From NCBI RefSeq assembly GCF_014652835.1, contig NZ_BMZO01000002.1, positions 248,001-312,000 of the forward strand: a DNA stretch of 64,000 nt. The letters run 5' to 3'. The translations under genes were made by a program, and so were the position numbers. Numbering within the stretch: position 1 is the first letter of the stretch; each line of letters begins with the position of its first letter. Source of the stretch: Limoniibacter endophyticus (lineage in GTDB: Bacteria > Pseudomonadota > Alphaproteobacteria > Rhizobiales > Rhizobiaceae). Positions 25,622 through 34,213 of the stretch are shown here, piece by piece. Below the pieces are notes generated by a model. The model saw nothing but the letters and a program-made list of their open reading frames with translations, searched no databases and was not told the origin of the DNA.

Positions 25622-26416
25622 ATGTCCTCCCTCTCAAATTACGATATCCGTGACGAAATACGCGCTTACTGGTCCGAACGCGCTGCGACCTTTGATCTGT
25701 CGCCGGGGCATGAAATTTTTTCGGAGGCGGAACGCCAAGCCTGGCAGGCCTTGATCCTGAAACATCTGGGGCCGGGTGAGGGACGTCGCGCGCTCGATCT
25801 TGCTTCCGGTACCGGCGTGATTTCGCATCTGATGGACGATCTGGGCTTCCAGGTGACGGGCCTCGACTGGTCAGAAGAAATGCTGGCGCTTGCGCGGGAA
25901 AAGGCAGGGAAGCGTGGACGTTCTATCCGTTTTCTGCACGGAGACGCTGAACGTTGCATGGAGCCGGATGCCTCCTATGACGTCATCATCTGCCGCCATC
26001 TTGTCTGGACTCTGATTGATCCCAAAGCTTGCTTTGTCGAATGGTTGCGCGTTCTCAAGCCGGGTGGAAAAGTGCTCGTCATTGATGGTGACTTCGTCAA
26101 TGTCGGGCGTCTCGAAACCATGTTGCAGGTGCTAGGGCGGCTTGTTGCCCGGGTTCGTCAATCTCCGTCCGAAACTACCGCTCAGGCGGAGATGAAGCAG
26201 CGTTTCAATGCGATTCTCAGCCAGGTGCATTTCTCTCAGGGCGCGCGCGCCAACGATGTCGCGGCACTCATGGCTGAAGCAGGTTTCTCCAGCGTTGCGA
26301 TTGATCAGGATATGAAAGCCGTTCACCGGGAGCAAGCCAAGCATATGGGCATATTGAGAGGGCTGGCGCGGCAGGTGCAGCACCGTTACGCGGTCGTCGG
26401 CACCAAGCCTTCATGA
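25622..26416 (+). CDS. Class I SAM-dependent methyltransferase
   Basis: 264 residues. SAM-binding motif I 'ALDLASGTGVISHLMDDLGFQVTGLDWSEEML' (motif E/DxGxGxG variant) and 'YDVIICRHLVWTLIDPKACFVEWLRVLKPGGKVLVIDGDF' define a UbiE/Coq5-like fold. It probably methylates a small molecule. It is divergent from the metal-chelate importer, sharing a 96-bp promoter region with the inverted repeat TTCCA-AAC-TGGAA (25600-25612), so modification of the imported chelate or of a cell-made metallophore is plausible but only inferred. Confidence 0.82.
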   Translation: MSSLSNYDIRDEIRAYWSERAATFDLSPGHEIFSEAERQAWQALILKHLGPGEGRRALDLASGTGVISHLMDDLGFQVTGLDWSEEMLALAREKAGKRGRSIRFLHGDAERCMEPDASYDVIICRHLVWTLIDPKACFVEWLRVLKPGGKVLVIDGDFVNVGRLETMLQVLGRLVARVRQSPSETTAQAEMKQRFNAILSQVHFSQGARANDVAALMAEAGFSSVAIDQDMKAVHREQAKHMGILRGLARQVQHRYAVVGTKPS

Positions 26417-26418
26417 AA

Positions 26419-26449
26419 GAAAGGCCCGAATCTTCCGATCGGGCCTTTC
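26419..26449. terminator. Two-way terminator between convergent genes
   Basis: GAAAGGCCCGA, a 9-nt loop, TCGGGCCTTTC: a perfect 11-bp stem with A/T-rich edges, lying between the methyltransferase and the Liv-type binding protein, which converge. It can serve both. Confidence 0.8.
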
Positions 26450-26453
26450 ATGG

Positions 26454-27656
26454 TCATTGCACCAACGGGCAGTCACCCTTGTCCATGGGACGATAGACTT
26501 CGTCGCCCGGGACGGTTTGTAGAACTTTGAAATAATCCCACTCGCCTTCCGATTCGGAGGGCGTCTTGACCTGCATCAGATACATGTCGTGCACCATGCG
26601 CCCATCCGCACGCAGCTTGCCGCCCTTGGCAAAGGCGTCGTTGACGGGCATTTCGCGCATCTTGTCCACGACGGCCTTGGCGTCGTCCGTGGCCGTTTCC
26701 TCGATTGCCTTGAGATAGTGCTTTACAGCCGAGTAGCTACCGACCTGCAGCATGCTTGGTCTTTTGCCCGTTCGCTCCATATAGGCCTTGGCGAAGGCGC
26801 GACTATCTTCGTCGCGATCAGCATCCCAACCATCGGCAAAGACGAGATTCTGTGCTGCCTCAAGGCCAAGAGCATGGATCTCGGTGGGGAACATCATCAT
26901 GGCCGTCAAGGCCTGTCCTCCGGTCGTCAGACCGAATTCCTGTGCCTGTTTGATGCCGGTTGCCGTATCTACCCCCGCATTGGCAAGCGCCACGACCTTT
27001 GCGCCTGAAGACTGCGCCTGCAGAACATAGGACGAGAAATCACTGCTGCCCAATGGATGGCGGACTGCTCCGGTTATGGTGCCGCCGTTCTCCTCGACGA
27101 CGGTCTTGACCGAGTTCTCCAGCGCGTGGCCGAACGCATAGTCCACGGTTATGAAATACCAGCTGTCGCCGAGCGTCTGCACACCGTATTTGCCCATGGT
27201 GCGGGCGAGCGAATAGGTATCATATGTCCAGTGCGCGGTCGTTGGCGAGCAGGCCGCACCGGTAAGTTGCTCCGCACCACCGCCCGAAATCAACAGAGCG
27301 ACGTTTTTCTGCTTGGTGATTTCCTGAAGGGCGAGGGCGACTGAAGATGTAGGCACATCAACGATGGCATCGACATTTTGTTCGTCGATCCATCTGTTCG
27401 CGAGGGTCGAGCCGACGTCTGGTTTGTTCTGATGATCGCCGAAAATAAGTTCGATCGGCTTTCCGCCTACCTGCCCGTTGACTTCTTCTATAGCGATCTT
27501 CACCGCTTCTACAGAACCCATCCCGGTCGCATCGGCATAAGCGCCGCTCATGTCGTTCATAACGGCAATGACGACCTTGTCGTCAGAAATTTCCGCCATG
27601 GCGGGCGCGACTGGTAGGGCTAAAACACTTCCGCATATCCATGTGGCAATTCTCAT
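26454..27656 (-). CDS. Liv-type (branched-chain amino acid family) ABC substrate-binding protein
   Basis: About 400 residues with a signal peptide ending PAMA-E. 'ISDDKVVIAVMNDMSGAYADATGMGSVEAVKIAIEEVNGQVGGKPIELIFGDHQNKPDVG' is the type I periplasmic-binding fold of the LivK/Peripla_BP_6 family. The ATG at 27656 has GGGAGG directly upstream; the longer frame to 27686 is not needed. No permease or ATPase genes are near, so it is an orphan that must share a transporter encoded elsewhere. It lies 82 bp after anmK on the same strand. Confidence 0.85.
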   Translation of the reverse strand: MRIATWICGSVLALPVAPAMAEISDDKVVIAVMNDMSGAYADATGMGSVEAVKIAIEEVNGQVGGKPIELIFGDHQNKPDVGSTLANRWIDEQNVDAIVDVPTSSVALALQEITKQKNVALLISGGGAEQLTGAACSPTTAHWTYDTYSLARTMGKYGVQTLGDSWYFITVDYAFGHALENSVKTVVEENGGTITGAVRHPLGSSDFSSYVLQAQSSGAKVVALANAGVDTATGIKQAQEFGLTTGGQALTAMMMFPTEIHALGLEAAQNLVFADGWDADRDEDSRAFAKAYMERTGKRPSMLQVGSYSAVKHYLKAIEETATDDAKAVVDKMREMPVNDAFAKGGKLRADGRMVHDMYLMQVKTPSESEGEWDYFKVLQTVPGDEVYRPMDKGDCPLVQ

Positions 27657-27738
27657 CTTATCCTCCCTGATTGATGAGATGGTCATTCGGAATGCACTGC
27701 TATTTTCTTCCTCTCTTTATTGTTGCGTTTGGATGATC

Positions 27739-28863
27739 CTAAATGATTGCCTTGTGCGCAAGCCTGCCGCCGCATTGCGGCGCTTTGACGCCGGTAGTGG
27801 TGGGAAAGCTGAGCGGCAGGTCACGGATAGAGCGAAGCGCCAGATGCGCGAAACACTCCGCCTCGATCGCATCGCCACGCAAGCCGACTGCATCTGATTG
27901 CACGACTTCTACCTTCGCGCGCCTCTCGATTTCCTTCATCATTTGTGGGTTCTTTCGTCCGCCGCCGCAAACGATCACGCGTGTCGGGCGCTGCGGCAAG
28001 AGGTCGAGCGCCTTGCTGACCGCGCCTGCCGTGAAGGCCGTCAGCGTTGCGGCGCCATCGGCGAGATCCAGGCCATCCGCCATGGAAGCCGGGAAATCGA
28101 AGCGATCGAGAGATTTCGGAAAGGCTCTGGACAGATAGGGATGGGCGAGAAGCCGCTCCAGGCGTTCTTCATCCACGCTTCCGCCTGCGGCAATCCGGCC
28201 GTCGACGTCCATCTCACCCGCCGAATGTGCGCGGATCCAGTCATTGACGGGCGCATTGGCTGGCCCGGTGTCGAAGGCATACATGTTCTCGCCATCCGCC
28301 CAGGTAATATTGGCGACGCCTCCGAGATTGAGAATTGCCGTGTCGCGCCCCGCATTCACCTTGCCGAGGAGCGCCTTGTGATAAATTGGCGCAAGAGGCG
28401 CACCTTGACCGCCGGCGTCAATATCTGCCGTGCGGAAATCATAGACGACATCGGCGCCCACAATGTCCGCCACGATCCGGCCGTCGCCAAGCTGGCGGGT
28501 TTTGCCGCGCACGCCGTCATGCGGTGCCCTGTGCAGAACGGTCTGGCCGTGGAAGCCTACGGCCGCAATATCTGATGGCTTGAAACCGTGCTCGTTCAGG
28601 AAGGTGGCAACCGCTTCGCCCTGCGCCTTCGACAGGGCAATTTCAGCCTGCCGGAAAATGTCGGGCTCCGGCCCTTCGAACTGCCACCGAACCGCGGCTG
28701 CAAGCGTGTCGCGCAACAGGCTCCGGATTTCCTGCGCATAAGGCGCAAATCCCCAGGGGCCAAATTTTTCTATCGTCTCGCCATTGGTCTTGATCATGGC
28801 GATGTCGATGTGTCCGTCGAGAACGGTGCCGGTCATCAGGCCGACAGCCCATGCAGGCTTCAT
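27739..28863 (-). CDS. anmK: Anhydro-N-acetylmuramic acid kinase AnmK
   Basis: 374 residues. '[18 protein letters not shown]' (ATP-phosphate motif), '[14 protein letters not shown]', '[13 protein letters not shown]' and '[19 protein letters not shown]' are AnmK signatures. It cleaves and phosphorylates 1,6-anhydro-MurNAc to MurNAc-6-phosphate in cell-wall recycling. GGAGC precedes the ATG. In most AnmK proteins the motif reads 'SGTSLDGID'; here it is '[10 protein letters not shown]', a one-residue longer variant. The next gene on this strand encodes a Liv-type binding protein. Confidence 0.9.
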   Translation of the reverse strand: MKPAWAVGLMTGTVLDGHIDIAMIKTNGETIEKFGPWGFAPYAQEIRSLLRDTLAAAVRWQFEGPEPDIFRQAEIALSKAQGEAVATFLNEHGFKPSDIAAVGFHGQTVLHRAPHDGVRGKTRQLGDGRIVADIVGADVVYDFRTADIDAGGQGAPLAPIYHKALLGKVNAGRDTAILNLGGVANITWADGENMYAFDTGPANAPVNDWIRAHSAGEMDVDGRIAAGGSVDEERLERLLAHPYLSRAFPKSLDRFDFPASMADGLDLADGAATLTAFTAGAVSKALDLLPQRPTRVIVCGGGRKNPQMMKEIERRAKVEVVQSDAVGLRGDAIEAECFAHLALRSIRDLPLSFPTTTGVKAPQCGGRLAHKAII

Positions 28864-28997
28864 ATACTGCTCCAGTCATAGACGGCAAATCATGCGTCCT
28901 GCGCGGACTTTGAATGAAATGCATCGGATTTTGCAAGCGTTAGACGAGGAACCGTGACGGGAAAACGCGGTTGTCTTACGTGGAAAGGAGCAAGATC

Positions 28998-29189
28998 ATG
29001 ATCGAGAACAAACGTTTTCGCGGCGCACAAAAGCACGAGCCGCATCCTGAAGACGATACGTTGCGAGATTTCGACCAGAATGCCGACATGGAGCCGCCAG
29101 AGCCATATGGTCTCACGCGTCCGGCCCGCAGAAACACGGAGGCAACGGAGGAGTCGGAAGGGCAGAACCCACCACGGACGCCTGAATAG
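28998..29189 (+). CDS. Small hydrophilic hypothetical protein
   Basis: 63 residues, MIENKRFRGAQKHEPHPEDDTLRDFDQNADMEPP..., rich in charged residues, proline and glutamate, probably disordered. AAAGGAG lies at good distance from the ATG at 28998; a longer frame opens at 28971 without a site. No family is recognised. It stands alone between anmK (divergent) and a tRNA gene. Confidence 0.55.
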   Translation: MIENKRFRGAQKHEPHPEDDTLRDFDQNADMEPPEPYGLTRPARRNTEATEESEGQNPPRTPE

Positions 29190-29276
29190 CGGATCGAATC
29201 GTCTCTATGCGATACAGAGTTTTGCCAGAACGTTAAAAGCCTGCATAGGCGACAGGATTCGGGAAATCTGTATTGA

Positions 29277-29353
29277 TGGTAGCGGGAGAGGGACTTGAAC
29301 CCCCGACACGCGGATTATGATTCCGCTGCTCTAACCACCTGAGCTACCCCGCC
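29277..29353 (-). tRNA. tRNA-Met, anticodon CAT (elongator type)
   Basis: On the minus strand GGCGGGG (29353-29347) pairs with TCCCGCT (two G-T pairs, at the first and last positions), then A and an encoded CCA. The anticodon stem GCGGA/TCCGC encloses ATCATAA, anticodon CAT. The GG 5' start and base-paired first position exclude an initiator tRNA. A CAT anticodon can also belong to tRNA-Ile2, but the body matches the elongator Met pattern of Rhizobiales as I remember it. Confidence 0.9.
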
Positions 29354-29572
29354 ACATTGCGCCGGCGAAGATTTCAGAAACATCGCCGTTGCTCGGTGTG
29401 CGCGGATATAAGGGGCGGGCACTGGGCCTGTCAAGCGGCTCATCGGAGTTTGTGCAAGTTTTCGCGAATTGCATGTGGGTGCGTGGCAGAATGCAGCCAG
29501 CGGACGGCTTCGGGCTTGAGTTCCAGAAGCGTCGGGGCTAAGTCTGCGCCATCGGAATTGGCATGGAAATTC

Positions 29573-30526
29573 ATGAAACCGCGTATTGCAGTTCTCGGCT
29601 GCGGCTACTGGGGTAGCAATCATATCCGCACGCTCAAGTCTCTCGGCGCGCTTTACGCGGTTGCCGACGCCAACCAGGCGCGAGCATCTGCCTTTGCGGT
29701 CGAGCATGAATGCCTGACCTTTTCGCCCGACGTTCTGATCGAGCGAAAAGACGTCGATGCCATTGTCATGGCCTTGCCCGCGCAATTTCATGCCGAGTTT
29801 GCCATTCGCGCTGTCGAAGCCGGCAAGGATGTGCTGGTTGAGAAGCCGATCGCGCTTACGGTCCCGGATGCGCGGCGCGCGGTCGACCGTGCGCATGAGC
29901 TTGGCCGCATCTTCATGGTGGGGCACGTGCTGCGCTATCATCCTGCCTTCGAGAAACTGAAGGAACTGGTGGATGCAGGCGAACTTGGGAAGATCGGCTA
30001 TATTCACTCGCACCGGCTGGGTCTTGGCAAATTCCATATGGAGAATGATGCGCTGTGGGATCTCGCGCCGCATGATCTTTCCATGATTCTTGCTATCACC
30101 GGCGAGGCGCCTGTCGAGGTCCACGGGCAAGGCGCGGCCTTGCTTGATCATCTGAGTGATTTCACGCATCTTCACATGCGCTTTCCAAACGGGCTGAAGA
30201 GCCATTTGTTCGCTTCGCGGCTCAATCCTTACCGTGAACGCCGTTTGAGCGTCGTGGGCGAAAAGGCGATGGCGGTTTTCGACGACATGGAGCCCTGGGA
30301 CAGGAAGCTTGCGATCTATCGCCATGCCATCTGGCAGGACCATGGCCAATGGGCCTTCTCGCAGAAGGATGCCGATTATCCGGTGGTCGAACAGGGCATG
30401 CCGCTGACGCGCGAGCTGGAACATTTCATCCATTGCATACAGACCCGTGAAGAACCACGTACAGGTGGCGAAGAAGCCGTGCGTGTTCTGGAAATCCTGA
30501 CTGCGGGCACAATCAAGCATAACTGA
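29573..30526 (+). CDS. Gfo/Idh/MocA-family oxidoreductase
   Basis: 317 residues. 'RIAVLGCGYWGSNHIRTLKSLGALYAVADAN' is the Rossmann start of the family, and 'VLVEKPIALTVPDARRAVDRAHELGRIFMVGHVLRYHP' includes the catalytic EKP lysine. It is an NAD(P)-dependent dehydrogenase, often acting on nucleotide sugars or inositols. The ATG at 29573 begins the conserved fold; the open frame upstream crosses the tRNA. It forms an operon with the VOC gene 16 bp downstream. The substrate is unknown. Confidence 0.85.
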   Translation: MKPRIAVLGCGYWGSNHIRTLKSLGALYAVADANQARASAFAVEHECLTFSPDVLIERKDVDAIVMALPAQFHAEFAIRAVEAGKDVLVEKPIALTVPDARRAVDRAHELGRIFMVGHVLRYHPAFEKLKELVDAGELGKIGYIHSHRLGLGKFHMENDALWDLAPHDLSMILAITGEAPVEVHGQGAALLDHLSDFTHLHMRFPNGLKSHLFASRLNPYRERRLSVVGEKAMAVFDDMEPWDRKLAIYRHAIWQDHGQWAFSQKDADYPVVEQGMPLTRELEHFIHCIQTREEPRTGGEEAVRVLEILTAGTIKHN

Positions 30527-30542
30527 CAACGGAGCGGGCAAT

Positions 30543-31181
30543 ATGCTGAAGCTCGATCATATCGCGGTCATCGCACCGTCGCTGGAAGAGGGCGCGGCCC
30601 ATATTCGTGCGCAACTCGGTATCGAAATGCCTAAGGGCGGCGAGCATCCGCAAATGGGGACGCATAATCTGCTGCTCCGATTGGGCGACGACGTTTTCCT
30701 GGAAGTCATAGCAATTAATCCGGATGCGCCGAAACCGGCGCGTGCACGTTGGTTCGGCCTGGATGACCAGCACAGCGTGCGTCGCGCCTGGGACGACGGC
30801 CGGCGTTTGCGCGGCTGGGTTTCGCAGACAGATGAACTGAACCGGTTATTGCGCGAGCATGGCGATCTTCTCGGCGAAAAAATCCATGTGACACGCGGCA
30901 ATCTTGAATGGGATTTTGCCGTTCGTGCGGACGGAGAAATTCCTGCCGATGGTGTTCTTTCACCGGTAATGGACTGGGGTGCGCGCGGCAACCCGGCCAT
31001 CAATATGCCCGATCTTGGCGCAAGGCTTATCGGATTCGAGATCGAACACCCGGAGCCGGAAAAGGTACAGGCGCTTTATACGCGCATCGGCATCGAAAAC
31101 CCGCCGATTGTGTCTCGAGGTGACAGGCTAAGCTATCGCGCGTTCATTGAAACGCCGGGTGGTTTGAAGACGCTGACATAA
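30543..31181 (+). CDS. VOC-superfamily (glyoxalase-like domain) protein
   Basis: 212 residues. 'MLKLDHIAVIAPSLEEGAAHIRAQLGIEMPKGGEHPQMGTHNLLLRLGDDVFLEVIAINP' is the first half of a glyoxalase-like (PF13468-type) domain, with a metal-ligand histidine (H6) and glutamate (FLEV). A second half follows (about residues 90-212). The enzyme activity is not known. A GGAGCGG site precedes the ATG. It is co-transcribed with the oxidoreductase upstream and convergent with mnmA. Confidence 0.78.
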   Translation: MLKLDHIAVIAPSLEEGAAHIRAQLGIEMPKGGEHPQMGTHNLLLRLGDDVFLEVIAINPDAPKPARARWFGLDDQHSVRRAWDDGRRLRGWVSQTDELNRLLREHGDLLGEKIHVTRGNLEWDFAVRADGEIPADGVLSPVMDWGARGNPAINMPDLGARLIGFEIEHPEPEKVQALYTRIGIENPPIVSRGDRLSYRAFIETPGGLKTLT

Positions 31182-31183
31182 AG

Positions 31184-31205
31184 AAGCCGGGGCAACGCCC
31201 GGCTT
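31184..31205. terminator. Terminator between the VOC gene and mnmA
   Basis: AAGCCGGG, a 6-nt loop, CCCGGCTT: a perfect 8-bp stem starting three bases after the VOC gene stop. The A/T ends allow use from both sides. Confidence 0.7.
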
Positions 31206-31226
31206 TCATGTCTTTGGATGCAAGGA

Positions 31227-32411
31227 TTACTCTGCTGCGACGGCACTTGCCATGAGACGGGCAAGCATGGCCTCCGACTGTGGATTGCGCTCAGAGCGTT
31301 CGATGAAGCCGCCACCCATGACGCGCGCAGTATTCGTATCATCCGAATAGAGTACGCAAGCCTGGCCGGGAGCCACGCCGCTTTCGCCTTCGGAAAGCTC
31401 TACCCAGGTTTGGCCGTTGCGGTGGTGGAGTTGCACCGGCTGCGGACCACGCGTTGAGCGCACCTTTGAATAAAGTTCTACGCCTTCCGCCGGAACTTCG
31501 CTCAGCGGGTAGTCGCCCAGCCAGTTGACATTGCGCAGGTAGAGCTTGTGCGTGGCAAGGGCTTCCTTCGGGCCGACGATGACGCGCGCATTGTCGGCGT
31601 CGAGATAGACGACATAGAGTGGTTCGCCGCAAGCAACGCCGATGCCACGGCGCTGTCCTACCGTATAGCGGATGATGCCTTCGTGACGGCCGAGGACGCG
31701 TCCGTCAATATGCACGATGTCGCCCGGATTGGCAGCCTTGGGCTTCAGGCGGGCGATAATATCGGAATACTTGCCCTGCGGGACGAAGCAGATGTCCTGA
31801 CTGTCGGCCTTCTTGGCGACGGTCAGGCCCATTTCCTCGGCGATCTTGCGTACTTCCGGCTTGGGCATGCCGCCGAGCGGAAAGCGCAGGTAGTCGATCT
31901 GCTCCTGCGTCGTGGCGAACAGAAAATAACTCTGGTCGCGATCGGCATCGACAGGACGGTACATGGCACGATGCGCACCATTTGGGGCGGAGCGGATGTA
32001 ATGGCCGGTTGCAAGGGCATCGGCGCCAAGATCGCGGGCGGTCTGCAGGAGATCCGCAAACTTGACGGTCTGATTGCACGAGACGCACGGTATGGGCGTT
32101 TCACCAGCAACGTAGGATTCGGTGAAGGGATCAATCACAGCTTCCTTGAAACGACGCTCGTAATCCAGAACGTAGTGGGGGATGCCAAGTGTTTCCGAGA
32201 CGCGCTTGGCGTCGGCAATATCCTGACCCGCGCAGCAGGAGCCTGCACGGTGCGTGGCAGCGCCATGGTCGTAAAGCTGGAGCGTCACGCCGACAACGTC
32301 ATAGCCCTCGCGTTTGAGAATGCCAGCCACGACGGAGGAATCAACGCCACCAGACATGGCGACGACGACGCGTGTATCTTCCGGACGGCCGGGAAGGTCT
32401 AGGCTGTTCAT
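31227..32411 (-). CDS. mnmA: tRNA-specific 2-thiouridylase MnmA
   Basis: 394 residues. The PP-loop SGGVDSS is near residues 20-26; the catalytic cysteines lie in '[13 protein letters not shown]' and in '[11 protein letters not shown]'; '[12 protein letters not shown]' and '[10 protein letters not shown]' are further MnmA signatures. It inserts sulfur at C2 of the wobble uridine of tRNA Lys, Glu and Gln, using sulfur relayed from a desulfurase. The C-terminal end 'MASAVAAE' is slightly longer than in E. coli (about 370). It is divergent from sciP by 370 bp. Confidence 0.95.
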   Translation of the reverse strand: MNSLDLPGRPEDTRVVVAMSGGVDSSVVAGILKREGYDVVGVTLQLYDHGAATHRAGSCCAGQDIADAKRVSETLGIPHYVLDYERRFKEAVIDPFTESYVAGETPIPCVSCNQTVKFADLLQTARDLGADALATGHYIRSAPNGAHRAMYRPVDADRDQSYFLFATTQEQIDYLRFPLGGMPKPEVRKIAEEMGLTVAKKADSQDICFVPQGKYSDIIARLKPKAANPGDIVHIDGRVLGRHEGIIRYTVGQRRGIGVACGEPLYVVYLDADNARVIVGPKEALATHKLYLRNVNWLGDYPLSEVPAEGVELYSKVRSTRGPQPVQLHHRNGQTWVELSEGESGVAPGQACVLYSDDTNTARVMGGGFIERSERNPQSEAMLARLMASAVAAE

Positions 32412-32783
32412 TCTCTACAAGGTCCGTTTGTGCATGTGAGATCAAGCGAATTGGCTATGCACGCAATATAGTGCATGGCACTCGAAAGCGCCACAGCCGC
32501 GGCTTCGCGAAAATTCAGCGCTTTTTTGCATTATTTTGATCGCAATTCGAGAAAAATTTTAACTATCTGATTTTTATACATTTTTTGTTTCGCGCATTGG
32601 TCTGAAACGGAAATCTGGCATGAAGATGGCGCTTTGAGGGCACAGAAAACGGCAAATAAGATCAGAGTCTAAACGTGGATTCAGGAATCTTACCCAAGCC
32701 TTACCAACGGCTTAGCTAATTTTTAAAGCTGTCAGAATAACTTGGTCTCGATTGCGTCAGTGTAGTTTTGCGTAGAGAGTAGT
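32412..32783. other. 372-bp intergenic region before sciP with regulatory sites
   Basis: No gene is visible. The stretch is AT-rich (32540-32600 especially). It contains three GANTC methylation sites within 25 bases (GAGTC 32665-32669, GATTC 32678-32682, GAATC 32685-32689) and one CtrA-box-like TTAG-N7-TTAA (32712-32726). These point to a cell-cycle-timed promoter for sciP. Confidence 0.6.
32712..32726 (+). promoter_or_regulatory. CtrA-box-like site before sciP
   Basis: TTAG-N7-TTAA, one mismatch from the CtrA consensus TTAA-N7-TTAA, 58 bases before the sciP start. In Caulobacter sciP is activated by CtrA. Confidence 0.45.
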
Positions 32784-33059
32784 ATGACGGATCTTATTAG
32801 ACCTCGCGTCAAGTATGTCATCGGGCCCGACGGCAGCCCGTTGACTATAGCAGACTTGCCGCCGAGCAATACCCGTCGCTGGGTCATTCGCCGGAAAGCC
32901 GAGGTCGTCGCAGCCGTTCGAGGCGGGTTGCTCAGCCTGGAGGAAGCTTGTCAACGTTACAAGCTGACCGTCGAGGAGTTCATCTCCTGGCAGGCCTCCA
33001 TCGATGAGCACGGTCTTGCCGGGCTGCGGACCACGCGGATCCAGCAGTACAGGCACTGA
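32784..33059 (+). CDS. sciP: CtrA inhibitor SciP (DUF1153)
   Basis: 91 residues: 'RPRVKYVIGPDGSPLTIADLPPSNTRRWVIRRKAEVVAAVRGGLLSLEEACQRYKLTVEEFISWQASIDEHGLAGLRTTRIQQYR' covers the whole DUF1153/SciP pattern, with a helix-turn-helix in the middle. In Caulobacter SciP binds CtrA at its promoters and stops CtrA from recruiting RNA polymerase in newborn cells. The neighbours fliJ, ctrA and chpT fit this. It is followed 13 bases later by a strong terminator, so it is a single-gene unit. Confidence 0.92.
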   Translation: MTDLIRPRVKYVIGPDGSPLTIADLPPSNTRRWVIRRKAEVVAAVRGGLLSLEEACQRYKLTVEEFISWQASIDEHGLAGLRTTRIQQYRH

Positions 33060-33072
33060 GACAGTCTGAAAG

Positions 33073-33106
33073 AAAAAAGGGTGGCACTTCGGTGCCACCC
33101 TTTTTT
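33073..33106 (+). terminator. Strong terminator of sciP
   Basis: A six-A tract, GGGTGGCAC, the stable tetraloop TTCG, GTGCCACCC, then six T: a perfect stem of nine G/C-rich pairs extended by A-T pairs. Confidence 0.95.
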
Positions 33107-33145
33107 GCGTCTGCAACTCGCAAGTCTATCTCTCAACTTGCAGGT

Positions 33146-33171
33146 AAAAAAAACCGGACATTGCTGCCCGG
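33146..33171 (-). terminator. Terminator of fliJ
   Basis: On the minus strand CCGGGCA, loop GCAA, TGTCCGG (one G-T pair), then a run of eight T. It lies 29 bases past the fliJ stop. Confidence 0.85.
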
Positions 33172-33199
33172 CTGTCTTTCGTCAAAAAATTTCTGTCAA

Positions 33200-33577
33200 T
33201 CAGCCGATCATCATCGAACGCTGTGGAGCAACGGGCTCCTTGATCTTGGTATCGCGTAGTTCGAGTAGCTCCGCGCGGGCAAGCTCGGTTTCGGCCTCAT
33301 TGAGGGAAGCTTCTGCGGCAGCTTTCTGCTCCATCAGTTCGGCTTGCGAGGTCTTGAGATTATCGCGTCTCGTGCGCGCGGCTTTTGCGAAAGTCGGATA
33401 GGCGAAGTGATTGACATCAGTAATGCCCGCCTTCTTTTCCTCATGCGAAATCTGCGCGTCAAGCTCAGCCGCCATGCGGTCAAACTCGCCTATCATCAGA
33501 TCGAGCTGCGCCATCTGCCGGCGCTTTTCCTTGACCTGAAACTGTTTCAGCCGGACCAGATTTTCCCGCATCTTCAT
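33200..33577 (-). CDS. fliJ: FliJ-like flagellar export chaperone
   Basis: 125 residues, almost entirely coiled coil: 'MKMRENLVRLKQFQVKEKRRQMAQLDLMIGEFDRMAAELDAQI' and 'RRDNLKTSQAELMEQKAAAEASLNEAETELARAELLE'. This is the alphaproteobacterial FliJ form, a soluble part of the flagellar type III export ATPase complex. The ATG at 33577 has GGGGAG upstream; the frame continues to 33658 without a site. Other flagellar genes are not in the window, so it is separated from the main flagellar cluster and placed beside the cell-cycle regulators. Confidence 0.8.
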   Translation of the reverse strand: MKMRENLVRLKQFQVKEKRRQMAQLDLMIGEFDRMAAELDAQISHEEKKAGITDVNHFAYPTFAKAARTRRDNLKTSQAELMEQKAAAEASLNEAETELARAELLELRDTKIKEPVAPQRSMMIG

Positions 33578-34213
33578 GACCTTACTCCCCTTGCGATAGC
33601 CTCCGCAGAGCGGGCGGATCGCGTTACGCATACTCAACACGTTAACGAGAACCCTCAACCGTTAACGTTACCCGTCAAATTCAGGCCGAACACGGCCCGA
33701 TGGACATATTGTTGACCTAAATTACTCAACGATCCGTTAGTTCTTCGATATATAGAAGTAAAACCAGATGCTTGAGTCATTTAGCTTCAACGAAGCTTCA
33801 GTCGCTATCATTTCCCAATGTCGTAAACAGATTGCAAATTTCCGTTATTTTTTTGTGAAATTAAGAAACTGTGCATATTCGAAAACAAAGTCCTAACTTT
33901 TCAGGGCTTTGGTAACCATTTGTTTACGCGCATTGTTAATCATAAGGACAACGCCTTAAAGCGTGGTGAATCTCAACGTCGGTAGCCTATCGACGCCTCC
34001 AATCGATTGACCAAACGCCGAAAGGTGCTGTGGCGCGATCGCGTTCAATTCGGCTTTCCGGGGATAGAGATTTATCCCCCTTGAAATTCGATGCAAACAA
34101 GCGGTTGCCAAGCAGAATCAGATTTTGTTAACCATTCGGAGGCAACCTCCGAATCAGGCAATCGCAGCGCCGGTTGGGGACATGATACGACCGACGCTCA
34201 AAAGGGGATAGAG
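33578..34213. promoter_or_regulatory. Long promoter region between fliJ and ctrA
   Basis: 636 bp without a gene. It holds four GANTC sites (33774, 33968, 34115, 34151), a CtrA half-site TTAACCAT (34128-34135) 79 bases before the ctrA start, several other TTAA words, and a hairpin GGGGATA/TATCCCC (34060-34079). The last two GANTC sites flank the CtrA half-site. This matches a promoter timed by DNA methylation and autoregulation, as described for ctrA in Caulobacter. A 41-codon in-frame extension upstream of ctrA has no conserved content. Confidence 0.6.

Noticed and set aside
29277-29353. tRNA-Ile2 (CAT anticodon modified to lysidine)
   Set aside because: The acceptor and D-arm pattern (GGCGGGGTAGCTCAG) is that of elongator tRNA-Met of this bacterial group as I remember it; a tRNA-Ile2 would start differently.
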